Assembly: GCF_004310665.1 (NCBI RefSeq)
Contig: NZ_SIXF01000028.1
Span: 1 to 64,000, forward strand
Reading direction: 5' to 3'
Length of the DNA stretch: 64,000 nt
DNA from: Pedobacter kyonggii
Lineage (GTDB): Bacteria; Bacteroidota; Bacteroidia; Sphingobacteriales; Sphingobacteriaceae
Positions 25,661 through 34,114 of this stretch are shown piece after piece. Both the position numbers and the translations under genes were made by a program. The notes beneath the pieces were generated by a model that saw nothing but the letters and a program-made list of their open reading frames with translations, made no database searches and was not told the DNA's origin. Each line of letters starts with the position of its first letter. Within the stretch, counting starts at the first letter, position 1.

Positions 25661-26899
25661 ATGGAAAAAAACAACATCCTTAAAAATTACTCAGGCTTAT
25701 TATGGCTTTTGGCAGGAATAACTGTTGGAAGTATTGTGGGTTTAATTTTTGGGAAAAGTGTTGAAAGTATAAAACCATTAGGTGATGTATTTTTAAACCT
25801 GTTGTTTACCGCCGTTATTCCATTGGTATTTTTTGCGGTTTCATCGGCAATTGCAAATATAGATAGAACAAAAAAGTTAGGGAGATTATTAACCATTATG
25901 GTTTTGGTCTTTCTTTCTACCATACTCATTTCTGCGGTTTTAACTTTGGTTGCTACATGGATTTTTCCTATCCATCAACAATTAGGAAATACGCCTTTAC
26001 CTACTGAACCTGAAAAAATACAGTCATTTGGCGAACAAATGACACAACTTTTAACAGTAGGAGAATTTTTCGAGATTGGTAGTCGTAAAAATATGCTGGC
26101 ACTGATAATTTTTTCGGTATTAGTTGGTTTTTCTACATTATATTCTGGTAAAGAAGGCGATGGATTTAAGAACTTCTTGGTATCGGGTAATGAAGTGATG
26201 AAAAAACTCATCATTTTGATCATGAAACTTGGCCCAATCGGCTTGGGCGCTTATTTCGCTTATCAGGTTGGGGTTTTTGGTCCACAGCTTTTTGGAACCT
26301 ATGCAAAAGCTTTAGGTTTGTATTACGGTGTAGGAGCATTTTATTTTATCGTCTTTTTCACCTTATATGCTTTTGTTGCAGGTGGATTTAAAGCAATAAA
26401 AGTATTTTGGAAAAATAATATAGTGCCGTCTTTAACTTCAATCGGAACCTGTAGCAGCATTGCCACTATTCCGGCAAATTTAGATGGTTCGCGAAAAATG
26501 GGCGTACCCGATTACATTACAAATGTGACGATTCCATTGGGTTCAACGCTGCATAAAGATGGTTCGAGTATTAGTTCTATTGTTAAAATTGCTGTTGTTT
26601 TTGCCATTTTTGGTAAAGATTTAGTACATGTTGATACCATTATTTTAGCTTTAGGCATTACTATTTTAGTGAGTATAGTAGAAGGAGGAATACCAAATGG
26701 AGGTTATATTGGCGAACTATTAATGATCTCTGCTTACCAATTACCACCAGAGGCGCTACCACCAGCTATGATTATTGGAACTTTGGTTGATCCAATGGCT
26801 ACTTTGTTAAATGCTACCGGCGACAATGTTGCGGCAATGTTAATTGCCAGGTTTACAGAGGGTAAAAATTGGATGGAAAGTAAGGATTTGTCATCCTGA
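25661..26899 (+). CDS. dicarboxylate/amino acid:cation symporter (DAACS/SLC1 family)
   Basis: A 412-residue integral membrane transporter related to GltP/DctA, importing C4-dicarboxylates or acidic amino acids with H+ or Na+. Hydrophobic segments appear throughout, starting with LLWLLAGITVGSIVGLIFG. Family landmarks are the serine-rich hairpin IGTCSSIATIPANLD, the TIPLGSTLHKDGSSISSIVKIA segment and the C-terminal GTLVDPMATLLNATGDNVAAMLIARF substrate site. The final NATGDNVAA is a variant of the NxxGD binding motif. The stop codon lies within a dispersed repeat (26890-26973), so the last residues (KDLSS) come from repeat sequence. Confidence 0.88.
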   Translation: MEKNNILKNYSGLLWLLAGITVGSIVGLIFGKSVESIKPLGDVFLNLLFTAVIPLVFFAVSSAIANIDRTKKLGRLLTIMVLVFLSTILISAVLTLVATWIFPIHQQLGNTPLPTEPEKIQSFGEQMTQLLTVGEFFEIGSRKNMLALIIFSVLVGFSTLYSGKEGDGFKNFLVSGNEVMKKLIILIMKLGPIGLGAYFAYQVGVFGPQLFGTYAKALGLYYGVGAFYFIVFFTLYAFVAGGFKAIKVFWKNNIVPSLTSIGTCSSIATIPANLDGSRKMGVPDYITNVTIPLGSTLHKDGSSISSIVKIAVVFAIFGKDLVHVDTIILALGITILVSIVEGGIPNGGYIGELLMISAYQLPPEALPPAMIIGTLVDPMATLLNATGDNVAAMLIARFTEGKNWMESKDLSS

Positions 26900-26973
26900 C
26901 GCAGGAAGGATCTGCAAGCTATGAAATACCAGCTGGTGTAGTTAAAGATTCTTCGCTATGCTCAGAATGACAG
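26890..26973. repeat. dispersed repeat overlapping the symporter stop codon
   Basis: Arms TGTCATCCTGA and TCAGAATGACA are inverted with one mismatch, about 60 nt apart. The left arm supplies the last two codons and the TGA stop of the symporter gene. The next stretch carries a small GGGGC/GCCCC hairpin (26996-27008) just before thiL. Confidence 0.65.
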
Positions 26974-27020
26974 TTGATTTTAAAAAATAAAATCGGGGGC
27001 TTCGCCCCTAACTATTGCAT

Positions 27021-28061
27021 ATGTTTGAAAATAAAGAGCGTACAGATATTAATGAATTAGGCGAATTTGGGTTGATTAAACACCTAACCACTAATTTTAA
27101 AATTAAAAACGATTATTCGGTAAAAGGTGTTGGTGATGATGCTGCTGTTTTAGATTCCAAAGGAAAACAGACCTTAATTTCGACGGATTTATTGTTGGAA
27201 GGAATCCATTTTGATTTGGCTTATGTGCCTTTAATGCACTTAGGTTACAAAGCTGTTCAGGTAAATTTGAGTGATATTTATGCCATGAATGGAAAAGCAA
27301 GTCAGATTACAGTTTCACTGGGTTTGTCGAGCAAATTTCCTTTAGAGGCTGTTGAAGAAATTTATAAGGGAGTTGAACTGGCTTGCAACAAATATAACAT
27401 CGATTTAATTGGCGGAGATACTTCATCAAGCAAGCAAGGCCTGGTAATCAGTATTACCAGTATTGGTTATGCCGATGCCGATAAAGTGGTGTACAGAAGT
27501 GGTGCTCAAGAACATGATTTATTGTGTGTTTCTGGCGATTTGGGTGGTGCTTATTTAGGCCTGCAAATTTTAGAAAGAGAGAAATTAATCTACCTGGAAA
27601 ACCCACAGATCCAACCAGATTTAGAAGGTAAAGATTATATCATCGAAAGACAATTGAAACCAGAAGCAAGGATGGATATTATTGCGCTTTTAGATGAAAT
27701 GAATATCAAACCAACCTCGATGATTGATGTTTCTGATGGTTTAGCCTCCGAAATATTGCATTTGGCAGAACAATCAGATAAAGGAATGACCATTTACGAA
27801 GAGAAAATTCCTTTAGATCCAATGACTTATGAAACTGCCCGCGAATTAGGTTTAGACCCAACAGTTTGCGCTTTAAGTGGTGGCGAAGATTATGAGTTGT
27901 TGTTTACCATTAGTCAGGATGATTATAAAAAACTGAAACATGATGTAGATATTACTGTGATTGGACATGTTACCGATAAAAACTCGGGTTGTAAAATGGT
28001 TTCTAAATCAGAAAAAGTACATGAACTGAAGGCTCAAGGCTGGAATGCTTTTAATAAGTAA
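27021..28061 (+). CDS. thiL: thiamine-monophosphate kinase
   Basis: It phosphorylates thiamine monophosphate to the cofactor thiamine diphosphate. It has 346 residues from the ATG at 27021 (MFENKERTDINELGEFGLIKHLT); an in-frame TTG two codons earlier is less likely. AIR-synthase-type motifs are GVGDDAAVLDSKGKQTLISTDLLLEGIHFDL, NLSDIYAMNGK, LIGGDTSSSKQG and MIDVSDGLASEILHLAEQS, with the GGEDYELLFT motif near the C-terminus. The other thiamine genes are not in the window. The next gene begins on the base after its stop codon. Confidence 0.94.
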   Translation: MFENKERTDINELGEFGLIKHLTTNFKIKNDYSVKGVGDDAAVLDSKGKQTLISTDLLLEGIHFDLAYVPLMHLGYKAVQVNLSDIYAMNGKASQITVSLGLSSKFPLEAVEEIYKGVELACNKYNIDLIGGDTSSSKQGLVISITSIGYADADKVVYRSGAQEHDLLCVSGDLGGAYLGLQILEREKLIYLENPQIQPDLEGKDYIIERQLKPEARMDIIALLDEMNIKPTSMIDVSDGLASEILHLAEQSDKGMTIYEEKIPLDPMTYETARELGLDPTVCALSGGEDYELLFTISQDDYKKLKHDVDITVIGHVTDKNSGCKMVSKSEKVHELKAQGWNAFNK

Positions 28062-28589
28062 ATGAAAATATTCACTTATGATTTGAAAAGACCAGCAATT
28101 TATTTAAGTGTTGGTCTTTTTATTTTTTCGTTGATTAGACTAGCTTTTGTTTTTGATGGTGGTAGAGGTCTGGAATCTGATCAATCATTTATCTATTTAC
28201 TAATTGGTGGAATTGGATTATTTGGCGGTGGTACTTCGGAATTTTTAATTTGGCTAGCTAATCCATTTTGTTTCATAGTATTATTTTTATTTGCAAAAAA
28301 TAAAAAAGTATCCATATTATTTATTCTGATTTCCAGTTTATTAGCTATTTCTTTTGCTCGTTGGAAAGAAATATTGATTTCTGAAAGTGGCTCTACAGCA
28401 AAAATTATATCATTTTCTTCAGGGTATTTCTTATGGGTTGCAGGCATCATTGTTTTGTTTCTTGCAATTATCTATCATTTAAGAAAAGATTCGTCCACTA
28501 TAACGACTCAAATAGAGATTGCTTCGTCAGCTGAAAAAGCTTCGCTCGAAATGGCGATTTTTTGTTTAAGCAGTTATATTAGTCGCTAA
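28062..28589 (+). CDS. hypothetical four-helix membrane protein
   Basis: A 175-residue protein that I do not recognise. Four hydrophobic segments are visible: IYLSVGLFIFSLIRLAFVF, FIYLLIGGIGLFGGG, FCFIVLFLFAKNKKVSILFILISSLLAISFA (probably two passes) and YFLWVAGIIVLFLAIIYHL. It starts directly after the thiL stop with no gap, so it is translated with thiL. The last 25 residues or so (from about IEIASSAEKASLEMA) are encoded by sequence resembling an intergenic repeat (gagattgcttcgtc...gaaaaagcttcgctcg), which suggests that an insertion replaced or extended the original C-terminus. Confidence 0.6.
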   Translation: MKIFTYDLKRPAIYLSVGLFIFSLIRLAFVFDGGRGLESDQSFIYLLIGGIGLFGGGTSEFLIWLANPFCFIVLFLFAKNKKVSILFILISSLLAISFARWKEILISESGSTAKIISFSSGYFLWVAGIIVLFLAIIYHLRKDSSTITTQIEIASSAEKASLEMAIFCLSSYISR

Positions 28590-28726
28590 GAGCCTTCAAA
28601 TAACAGCTCTATTTACTGAATAAGCTTAAAATAAAAAATCTTTCTAGGTGCTTAAAAAAATCACTAAATTTGTAGGTTTTGGTTTCTAATTTCAGCTATT
28701 CTAAAATTATAGCATATTTGCTTTTT

Positions 28727-30103
28727 CTAATCTTCGTTAAGATCCAAATACTTAGTGTCAATCTGTTTGGTGGTTTTTGCTCCCAATTTTTTAATCTTTT
28801 CTGAAGTATTGGTTAAATTTCCCGAACCCACTGACAATTTATTAATGGCTTTATCGTAGGCATCCTGACCATTTTTGATGTGTTTGCCAATATTTTCCAT
28901 ATCCGAAATAAAGCCTACAAACTTATCGTACATACTGCCGCTTAAACGGGCAATTTCCATTACATTCCGATTTTGGCGCTCCTGTTTCCACATGCTGGCT
29001 ATGGTACGCAAGGTGGCTAATAATGTTGATGGACTCACAATTACGACCCTTCTATCCCAGGCAAAATTGAAAAGTTCTGCATCTTTTTGAACCGCAATGC
29101 TAAAAGAAGATTCAATCGGTACAAACAACAACACAAAGTCGGGAGAGTTGATTTTATATAAATCCTGGTAATTTTTGGCAGATAGTTCCTGTATGTGGTT
29201 CTTAATTGAGGCTAAATGGGCTTTTATAAAGCCATCACGCTCTTCATCCGTCTCTGCAGATACCGAACGCTCATAAGCAACCAACGATACCTTAGCATCG
29301 ACAACAAGATGTTTATTGTCTGGTAAGTCAATTACCACATCAGGCTGGTAGCGACCGCCCTCGGCGGATGTGTGCGAGGCTTGAATGCGGTATTCCTGAT
29401 CGCGTTCTAAACCAGAGCGTTCTAAAACCTTTTCTAAAATCACTTCTCCCCAGTTTCCTTGCCTTTTACTGTCGCCTTTTAAAGCTTTGGTTAAATTATT
29501 GGCATCTTCCTGAATCTGCTTGCTTTGATCCATTAATAGTGAAATTACACCTTTCAGTGTATTCCTTTCATCCGATTCAGCTTTGTAAACTTTCTCTACT
29601 TTATCTTCAAATGCCTTAATGTTTTCTTTCAAAGGATTTAAAATAATATCCAGATTGGTGCGGTTCTGCTCAATAAATTTACTCGATTTTTCCTCCAGGA
29701 TTTTATTGGCGATTAATTCAAAGTCTTTGTTTAATTTTTCTTGCGACTGCTCAAAACTTAGCTTCTGTTCGGCAAGTTTTTCTTTTTCTGCCAGATAAAA
29801 GGACCTGGTACTTTCCAGTTCGCGGTTGGCATCGGCAAGCCGGTCGCGCTCAGCCTGTAATTCATCAATCAAACGCTGCTGCTCTTGTTTAAGCAATACG
29901 GTAATATGTTCTTTTTCTATAGATAAATTAGAAGCACGTTCATCAGCCTTGGCTAAACTAATTTTTAACGATTCATTTTCACTTTTTATCCTTTCGAAAT
30001 CTTCTACTGAAATAACAGAAAGCGCTGCCTGTGGTTTCTTTAATAATAAAAAGACCAGAACAATTAAAATAACGATTAGTAAAGCAATGCCAGTGATCTC
30101 CAT
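28727..30103 (-). CDS. rmuC: DNA recombination protein RmuC
   Basis: A 458-residue membrane-anchored putative nuclease. An N-terminal helix (ITGIALLIVILIVLVFLLL) is followed by a coiled coil from about 30 to 190 (ERASNLSIEKEHITVLLKQEQQRLIDELQAERDRL and on). The RmuC domain contains GDSKRQGNWGEVILEKVLERSGL, YQPDVVIDLPDNKHLVVDAKVSL and FVPIESSF, the PD-(D/E)xK-like region expected for the family. In E. coli, loss of RmuC raises inversion at short inverted repeats, which is a suggestive link to this palindrome-rich genome but no more than that. It is a single gene, convergent with the thiL unit. Confidence 0.92.
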   Translation of the reverse strand: MEITGIALLIVILIVLVFLLLKKPQAALSVISVEDFERIKSENESLKISLAKADERASNLSIEKEHITVLLKQEQQRLIDELQAERDRLADANRELESTRSFYLAEKEKLAEQKLSFEQSQEKLNKDFELIANKILEEKSSKFIEQNRTNLDIILNPLKENIKAFEDKVEKVYKAESDERNTLKGVISLLMDQSKQIQEDANNLTKALKGDSKRQGNWGEVILEKVLERSGLERDQEYRIQASHTSAEGGRYQPDVVIDLPDNKHLVVDAKVSLVAYERSVSAETDEERDGFIKAHLASIKNHIQELSAKNYQDLYKINSPDFVLLFVPIESSFSIAVQKDAELFNFAWDRRVVIVSPSTLLATLRTIASMWKQERQNRNVMEIARLSGSMYDKFVGFISDMENIGKHIKNGQDAYDKAINKLSVGSGNLTNTSEKIKKLGAKTTKQIDTKYLDLNED

Positions 30104-30221
30104 AATGATAAAAATTTTAGCAAAAATGAAAATTTAAAATAGATATACCAAAAAATTTTAGTTATTTTGAACTAAAAATAACGGAAAAAAATTTCTATAA
30201 TTGGGCATTAGTATTTTATAA

Positions 30222-31061
30222 ATGAATGCATTAACAGTCCTCATATCCTGCCCCGATCAGGTTGGTTTAGTTACAAATATTACCCGCGTGCTGGCTGCAC
30301 ACCAATTGAATATTATCGCTATGCGGGAGTTTGTAGATGAAGCCAATAAATCGTTTTTTACCCGTATCGCCTGTACCGGAAGCCTTGAGGATGCTGAAAA
30401 ATTAAAGGAAAAACTTTTAGAAAACCTGCCAAATGCTGCTGAAGTAAATTTAATTACACAACAGGAAAAACAGATTGCCGTTTTGGTAACAAAGGAATAT
30501 CATTGTTTAGCTGAGATACTGATTAAAAACCAATTCAAAACCTTAGGGGCCAAGGTACAATGTGTAATAGGCAACTATGAAAGCCTGAGAGATTTTACAG
30601 AAAAACTGGGTATCCCATATTTTTATGTCGATCATGCTAACAAGGATAAAAGTGAATTTGAGACTGAAGTAAAAGAGATCATCAATCAGTTTGAGGTAGA
30701 TTATTTAGTGCTGGCTAAATTTATGCGAATCCTTTCTGCCGATTTTGTAAAAGATTATGCAGGTAAAATCATTAATATCCATCATTCCTTTTTACCGGCT
30801 TTTATAGGTGCTAACCCCTATCGCCAGGCTTTTGAACGCGGTGTAAAAATTATTGGTGCTACTGCCCATTTTGTTACCGATAACCTGGATGAAGGCCCAA
30901 TTATTACCCAGCATACAAATCATGTAGATCATAATTTTGGGGTAAAAGAAATGGTTCGTGCAGGCAAGGAAATAGAGAAAAAAGTACTGTTGGAGGCTTT
31001 AGAACTTATTTTTGAAGATCGGGTTTTTGTAAGTGGAAATAAGACGATTGTGTTTAAGTAG
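30222..31061 (+). CDS. purU: formyltetrahydrofolate deformylase
   Basis: A 279-residue hydrolase turning 10-formyl-THF into THF and formate, balancing one-carbon units and feeding formate to PurT. The N-terminal ACT domain (about 1-80) begins MNALTVLISCPDQVGLVTNITRVLAAHQLNI. The formyltransferase domain has IINIHHSFLPAFIGANPYRQA, with the catalytic His, and ATAHFVTDNLDEGPIITQ, with the catalytic Asp. Length and domain order fit PurU exactly. It stands alone behind the divergent rmuC gene. Confidence 0.94.
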   Translation: MNALTVLISCPDQVGLVTNITRVLAAHQLNIIAMREFVDEANKSFFTRIACTGSLEDAEKLKEKLLENLPNAAEVNLITQQEKQIAVLVTKEYHCLAEILIKNQFKTLGAKVQCVIGNYESLRDFTEKLGIPYFYVDHANKDKSEFETEVKEIINQFEVDYLVLAKFMRILSADFVKDYAGKIINIHHSFLPAFIGANPYRQAFERGVKIIGATAHFVTDNLDEGPIITQHTNHVDHNFGVKEMVRAGKEIEKKVLLEALELIFEDRVFVSGNKTIVFK

Positions 31062-31096
31062 ATAAGTGGTTAGCGTTTGGCGATTGATTGATATGG

Positions 31097-31190
31097 CTGT
31101 CATTTTGAGCAAAGCGCAACCCAACCGAGAAATCTATAGAAAAATGTCATCCTGATCCGATAGCTATTGGATGCATGAAGGATCTTTAAC
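31097..31190. repeat. dispersed repeats between purU and the FAD oxidoreductase
   Basis: A mosaic of two family words: tgtcattttgagcaaagcg followed by gagaaatctatag, then tgtcatcctgatccgatag and gcatgaaggatcttt. It lies in the gap between two convergent genes. Nothing else is recognisable in 31062-31255. Confidence 0.5.
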
Positions 31191-31255
31191 AATAGAAATA
31201 TAAAAGTGAACTCAGCGCGCTTTGTCGTTTTTCTCTGTTCTTTGTGGTAAAAAAA

Positions 31256-32392
31256 CTATAAGCTTTTCAGCAGCAGATTCGCGACATCTTCTCCTGTTTG
31301 CGCACCAATTGCAATGCCCATGCCATTACACCTGGTGGCGCAAAAAATATTTGGCTTAATCTCTTCTATAAGTGGTTCCAGAATTTTTCCAAAAGCCATA
31401 ATACCGCTCCAGCGGTAATCGATTTCATAATTTACTTTAGGGAGGATTACATTTTTTAATAAATCTTCCAGTGCTAGCTTAACCGGCTCAGTTTGGCCAA
31501 ATTCGGTGGTTTCTTCAGCTTTAAAATCGATATTTCTACCACCCCCTAATAAAACTCTATTATTTATATTTCTGAAATAATAATAACCTTTATCGTAGTG
31601 GAAGGTACCTTTTATTTTTAGTTCTTTAATGGGTTTGGTAATTAAAACCTGTCCACGGCCCGGGCTAACATCAATATCAGGCAATAAGTCTTTTACAAAA
31701 GCATTGGTAGTTACAATCAGCCGTTTACAGAAAAAGTTTCCGTTTTTGGTTAGCAATTGCGTGCCATCGTTTTCTTCCAGGACCTGATCTACAGTACAAT
31801 TATTAAATATGCCAACGCCGAGTTTTTGTGCATATTGAATTAAAGCAAACATCATTTTACCACTATCAATCTGCGCTTCGTACTGGTTTTCGATTAAGGT
31901 GCTGATACCTTCAAGGTCAAATGTGCTAATTTTTTTATTGGCAAGGGCAAAAGCATTGGCACCAACAATATCGTTAATGACACGGTTATAATGTTCAATT
32001 TTGGATACACATGTGTCGGCCAGAAAAATGTCATCATTTTTAAATAATTCGTATCCGCCTAAACCTTGGTAATCAATGGTTTTATCGCTTAATAAATTGC
32101 GCAGTTTAAGCAGACCCTTCCAGCGCTTTTCTATTAGGAGTGCCAGGCCATCTAAGCCAGCACATTCTTCTTGCTCAATCAGTTCAGAAATGCTACCAAA
32201 GCATGCAAAACCCGCATTTTTGGTGCTGGCGCCTGTTGGTAAAAAGCCCCGTTCGAGTATGGCAATTTTTAAAGTTGGAGCAGCTTTTTTAAGTCGGATG
32301 GCAGCATTTAAACCCACAATTCCACTACCGATAATAATGATATCGTAAGTAAAAAACGACTCCTTCTCCCAATATGAAAACGCTGTTGGCAT
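31256..32392 (-). CDS. FAD-dependent oxidoreductase (DAO family)
   Basis: A 378-residue flavoprotein of the glycine oxidase/D-amino-acid oxidase group. From the ATG at 32392 it reads MPTAFSYWEKESFFTYDIIIIGSGIVGLNAAIRLKKAAP, with the FAD-binding GSGIVGLNAA loop near residue 20 and the acidic end of the second strand in IAILERG. Further motifs are GASTKNAGFACFG, SPGRGQVLITKP and the C-terminal CATRCNGMGIAIGAQTGEDVA that closes the FAD site. The substrate is probably an amino acid or a similar amine, not determinable here. Its start region is divergent from the YugP-like peptidase gene. Confidence 0.82.
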   Translation of the reverse strand: MPTAFSYWEKESFFTYDIIIIGSGIVGLNAAIRLKKAAPTLKIAILERGFLPTGASTKNAGFACFGSISELIEQEECAGLDGLALLIEKRWKGLLKLRNLLSDKTIDYQGLGGYELFKNDDIFLADTCVSKIEHYNRVINDIVGANAFALANKKISTFDLEGISTLIENQYEAQIDSGKMMFALIQYAQKLGVGIFNNCTVDQVLEENDGTQLLTKNGNFFCKRLIVTTNAFVKDLLPDIDVSPGRGQVLITKPIKELKIKGTFHYDKGYYYFRNINNRVLLGGGRNIDFKAEETTEFGQTEPVKLALEDLLKNVILPKVNYEIDYRWSGIMAFGKILEPLIEEIKPNIFCATRCNGMGIAIGAQTGEDVANLLLKSL

Positions 32393-32454
32393 AGCATAAA
32401 TGTACCATTTTTTAACAGTCAAATAATATGGGAACGCTTTTTGATATATGCTAA

Positions 32455-33171
32455 ATGAAAAACATACAGAAGAAAATGGGAGTTTATTTAATATTAATCA
32501 TCCCGGTATTATTGCTGAGCATGTTTGTACAATGGCGGTTTAGAAATAAGTTTTCTAAGTATGCCGAAATGCAACTTAGCTCAGGTTTATCGGGCAAAGA
32601 GGTAGCAGAAAGAATGCTACATGATAATGGGATATACGACGTGAAGGTGATGAGTACCGAAGGACAACTAACAGATCATTACAATCCATCAGATAAAACC
32701 GTTAATTTAAGTACAGATGTATATTATAGCCGAAGCGTAGCTGCCGCGGCTGTAGCGGCCCACGAATGTGGTCATGCGGTGCAACAGGCGAAATCATATA
32801 ACTGGCTTAATTTAAGAAGCAGTATGGTTCCGGTGGTAAGTATTTCATCTAATCTTTTACAGTGGGTACTATTAATTGGTGTATTGTTAATAGGCTTTAC
32901 CGGAAATCCAATTGTTTTGGCAATTGGTGTAGTAGGTTTAGCACTGGTAACCATATTTAGTATCATTACCCTACCAGTCGAATTTGATGCCAGTAACCGT
33001 GCATTGGCCTGGCTAAAAAATAATAATGGTGTAATGCAAACACAAGAAGAAAATGCGCAGGCTAAAGATGCACTTTGGTGGGCAGCCATGACTTATGTGG
33101 TAGCAGCTGTTGGTGCATTAGCCAACTTATTGTATTACGCATCGATGCTTTTTGGAAGAAGCAGGGATTAA
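32455..33171 (+). CDS. zinc metallopeptidase, YugP family
   Basis: A 238-residue membrane metallopeptidase. The zinc site HECGH is seen in AAAAVAAHECGHAVQQA near residue 105, preceded by LSTDVYYSRSVAAAAVAAHE, a family hallmark. Membrane segments occur at the N-terminus (YLILIIPVLLLSMFVQW) and after the active site (LLQWVLLIGVLLIGF, IVLAIGVVGLALVTIFSIITLPVEFDAS), with a last one near AAMTYVVAAVGALANLLYY. The E in PVEFDAS probably supplies the third metal ligand. Substrates of this family are unknown. A terminator follows. Confidence 0.87.
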   Translation: MKNIQKKMGVYLILIIPVLLLSMFVQWRFRNKFSKYAEMQLSSGLSGKEVAERMLHDNGIYDVKVMSTEGQLTDHYNPSDKTVNLSTDVYYSRSVAAAAVAAHECGHAVQQAKSYNWLNLRSSMVPVVSISSNLLQWVLLIGVLLIGFTGNPIVLAIGVVGLALVTIFSIITLPVEFDASNRALAWLKNNNGVMQTQEENAQAKDALWWAAMTYVVAAVGALANLLYYASMLFGRSRD

Positions 33172-33200
33172 AGAGATATCGAATTATGAAAAGCACAGAG

Positions 33201-33226
33201 CGGCCGGGTTAATCCTGGCCGTTTTT
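33201..33226 (+). terminator. rho-independent terminator
   Basis: CGGCCGGG (33201-33208) pairs with CCTGGCCG (33214-33221, one wobble) around a 5-nt loop and is followed by TTTTT. It closes the YugP-like gene. Confidence 0.75.
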
Positions 33227-33307
33227 GGTTTGTGGGAGGTTTTGAAAATAGAGTAGGTATTTATTCTTTTTTTGGAAAGCAGGTTTTGTGATGCTTGGTT
33301 GAGCTCC

Positions 33308-33521
33308 GGTCCTGCTCCCGCTTCTGCCGATGAAGGATCGGCATCTCGCTCAGATCAGGTTTAGGCGGGTAGATTAGTTGTACTATGTGGGGTTGCTGGG
33401 TGCAGAAAAAGGGTTTTATTTGCACGATGCAGTAACCTTTAATAATTGCAGTATCTCTGTGGTTTTAAACCTGATTGACGAGGAAAGCCCATAGCGAGGA
33501 CTTGGAACAAAAAGCAGGACC
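33308..33521. repeat. fold-back (MITE-like) intergenic element
   Basis: Nested inverted words: outer GGTCCTGCT (33308-33316) / AGCAGGACC (33513-33521) and inner ATCAGGTTTA (33354-33363) / TAAACCTGAT (33466-33475), all perfect. A GCCGAT-GAAGG-ATCGGC hairpin lies near 33328-33343. It is unlike the flanking coding DNA in composition and has no open frame. The order suggests a non-coding mobile or dispersed element. The rest of 33227-33691 shows no gene. Confidence 0.4.
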
Positions 33522-33618
33522 AACATTAAAATAAATACTGCCATTGCTTTTCTGAAGAATCTACAAAAGAGATTGGCTGCCGTTTACACCCTTGTTGAGA
33601 GACCTATAGACTTAATTT

Positions 33619-33680
33619 GATTGAGAGATTTCTCCATTTCGCTTCACTTCATCCGATGGTTATCGGATCGAAACGACGAT
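33619..33680. repeat. intergenic repeat (TTGAGAGATTTCTCC...CGAAACGACG)
   Basis: It contains gagagatttctcc, close to the arm word of the 309-352 repeat, and an ATCCGATGG-TTATCGGATCG inversion near 33648-33668. It lies just downstream of the apaG stop, between convergent transcription units. Confidence 0.4.
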
Positions 33681-33691
33681 TTTTCAAAGGA

Positions 33692-34078
33692 TTAATTCAG
33701 TTTATAAGGAGCAACCAATTGAAATTCTGGAATATCAACCTCGAATTCAGACCCATCAATGTCGCGTTTCATTAAGTACGCGCCTTTCATGCTACCCATG
33801 TCGGTTTTTAGATTACAGCCTGAAACATATATATGTGTTTCGCCCGGCTGGATAATGGGCTGTAAACCCACAACGCCCTCTCCTTCTACCTCTCTTCGGC
33901 TACTGTTAGAATCGAAAATAAACCACTGACGGCGCATTAATTGAACAGCATAATCAGAAAGATTAGAAATTTCTACACGATAAGCGAACATATAATGCTC
34001 GTTGGCCGGATTTGAATATTCTGGCTGGTAAACCGTTTCAACTGAAACTTTAACCCCGTCTGTAATAGCTGTAACCAT
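33692..34078 (-). CDS. apaG: ApaG family protein
   Basis: A 128-residue single-domain protein with the ApaG/FBXO3-type Ig-like beta fold: VKVSVETVYQPEYSNPANEHYMFAYRVEISNLSDYAVQLMRRQWFI, then GVVGLQPIIQPGETHIYVSGCNLKTDMGSMKGAYLM. ApaG is linked to Co/Mg efflux and diadenosine tetraphosphate phenotypes in enterics, but its biochemical role is unsettled. It is 37 nt downstream of dusB on the same strand, so the two are probably co-transcribed. Confidence 0.93.
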   Translation of the reverse strand: MVTAITDGVKVSVETVYQPEYSNPANEHYMFAYRVEISNLSDYAVQLMRRQWFIFDSNSSRREVEGEGVVGLQPIIQPGETHIYVSGCNLKTDMGSMKGAYLMKRDIDGSEFEVDIPEFQLVAPYKLN

Positions 34079-34114
34079 GATGATTTACGAATGTATAAAA
34101 AAACCTTTCAAAAA

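Noticed and set aside
28193-28450. Antisense open frame within the hypothetical membrane protein gene
   Set aside because: The plus frame has clear membrane helices and sits directly behind thiL; the antisense frame has no such support.
33172-33691. tRNA or known small RNA gene in the long gap after the YugP-like gene
   Set aside because: No cloverleaf, anticodon arm or CCA-type end is visible; the structure fits a fold-back repeat better.
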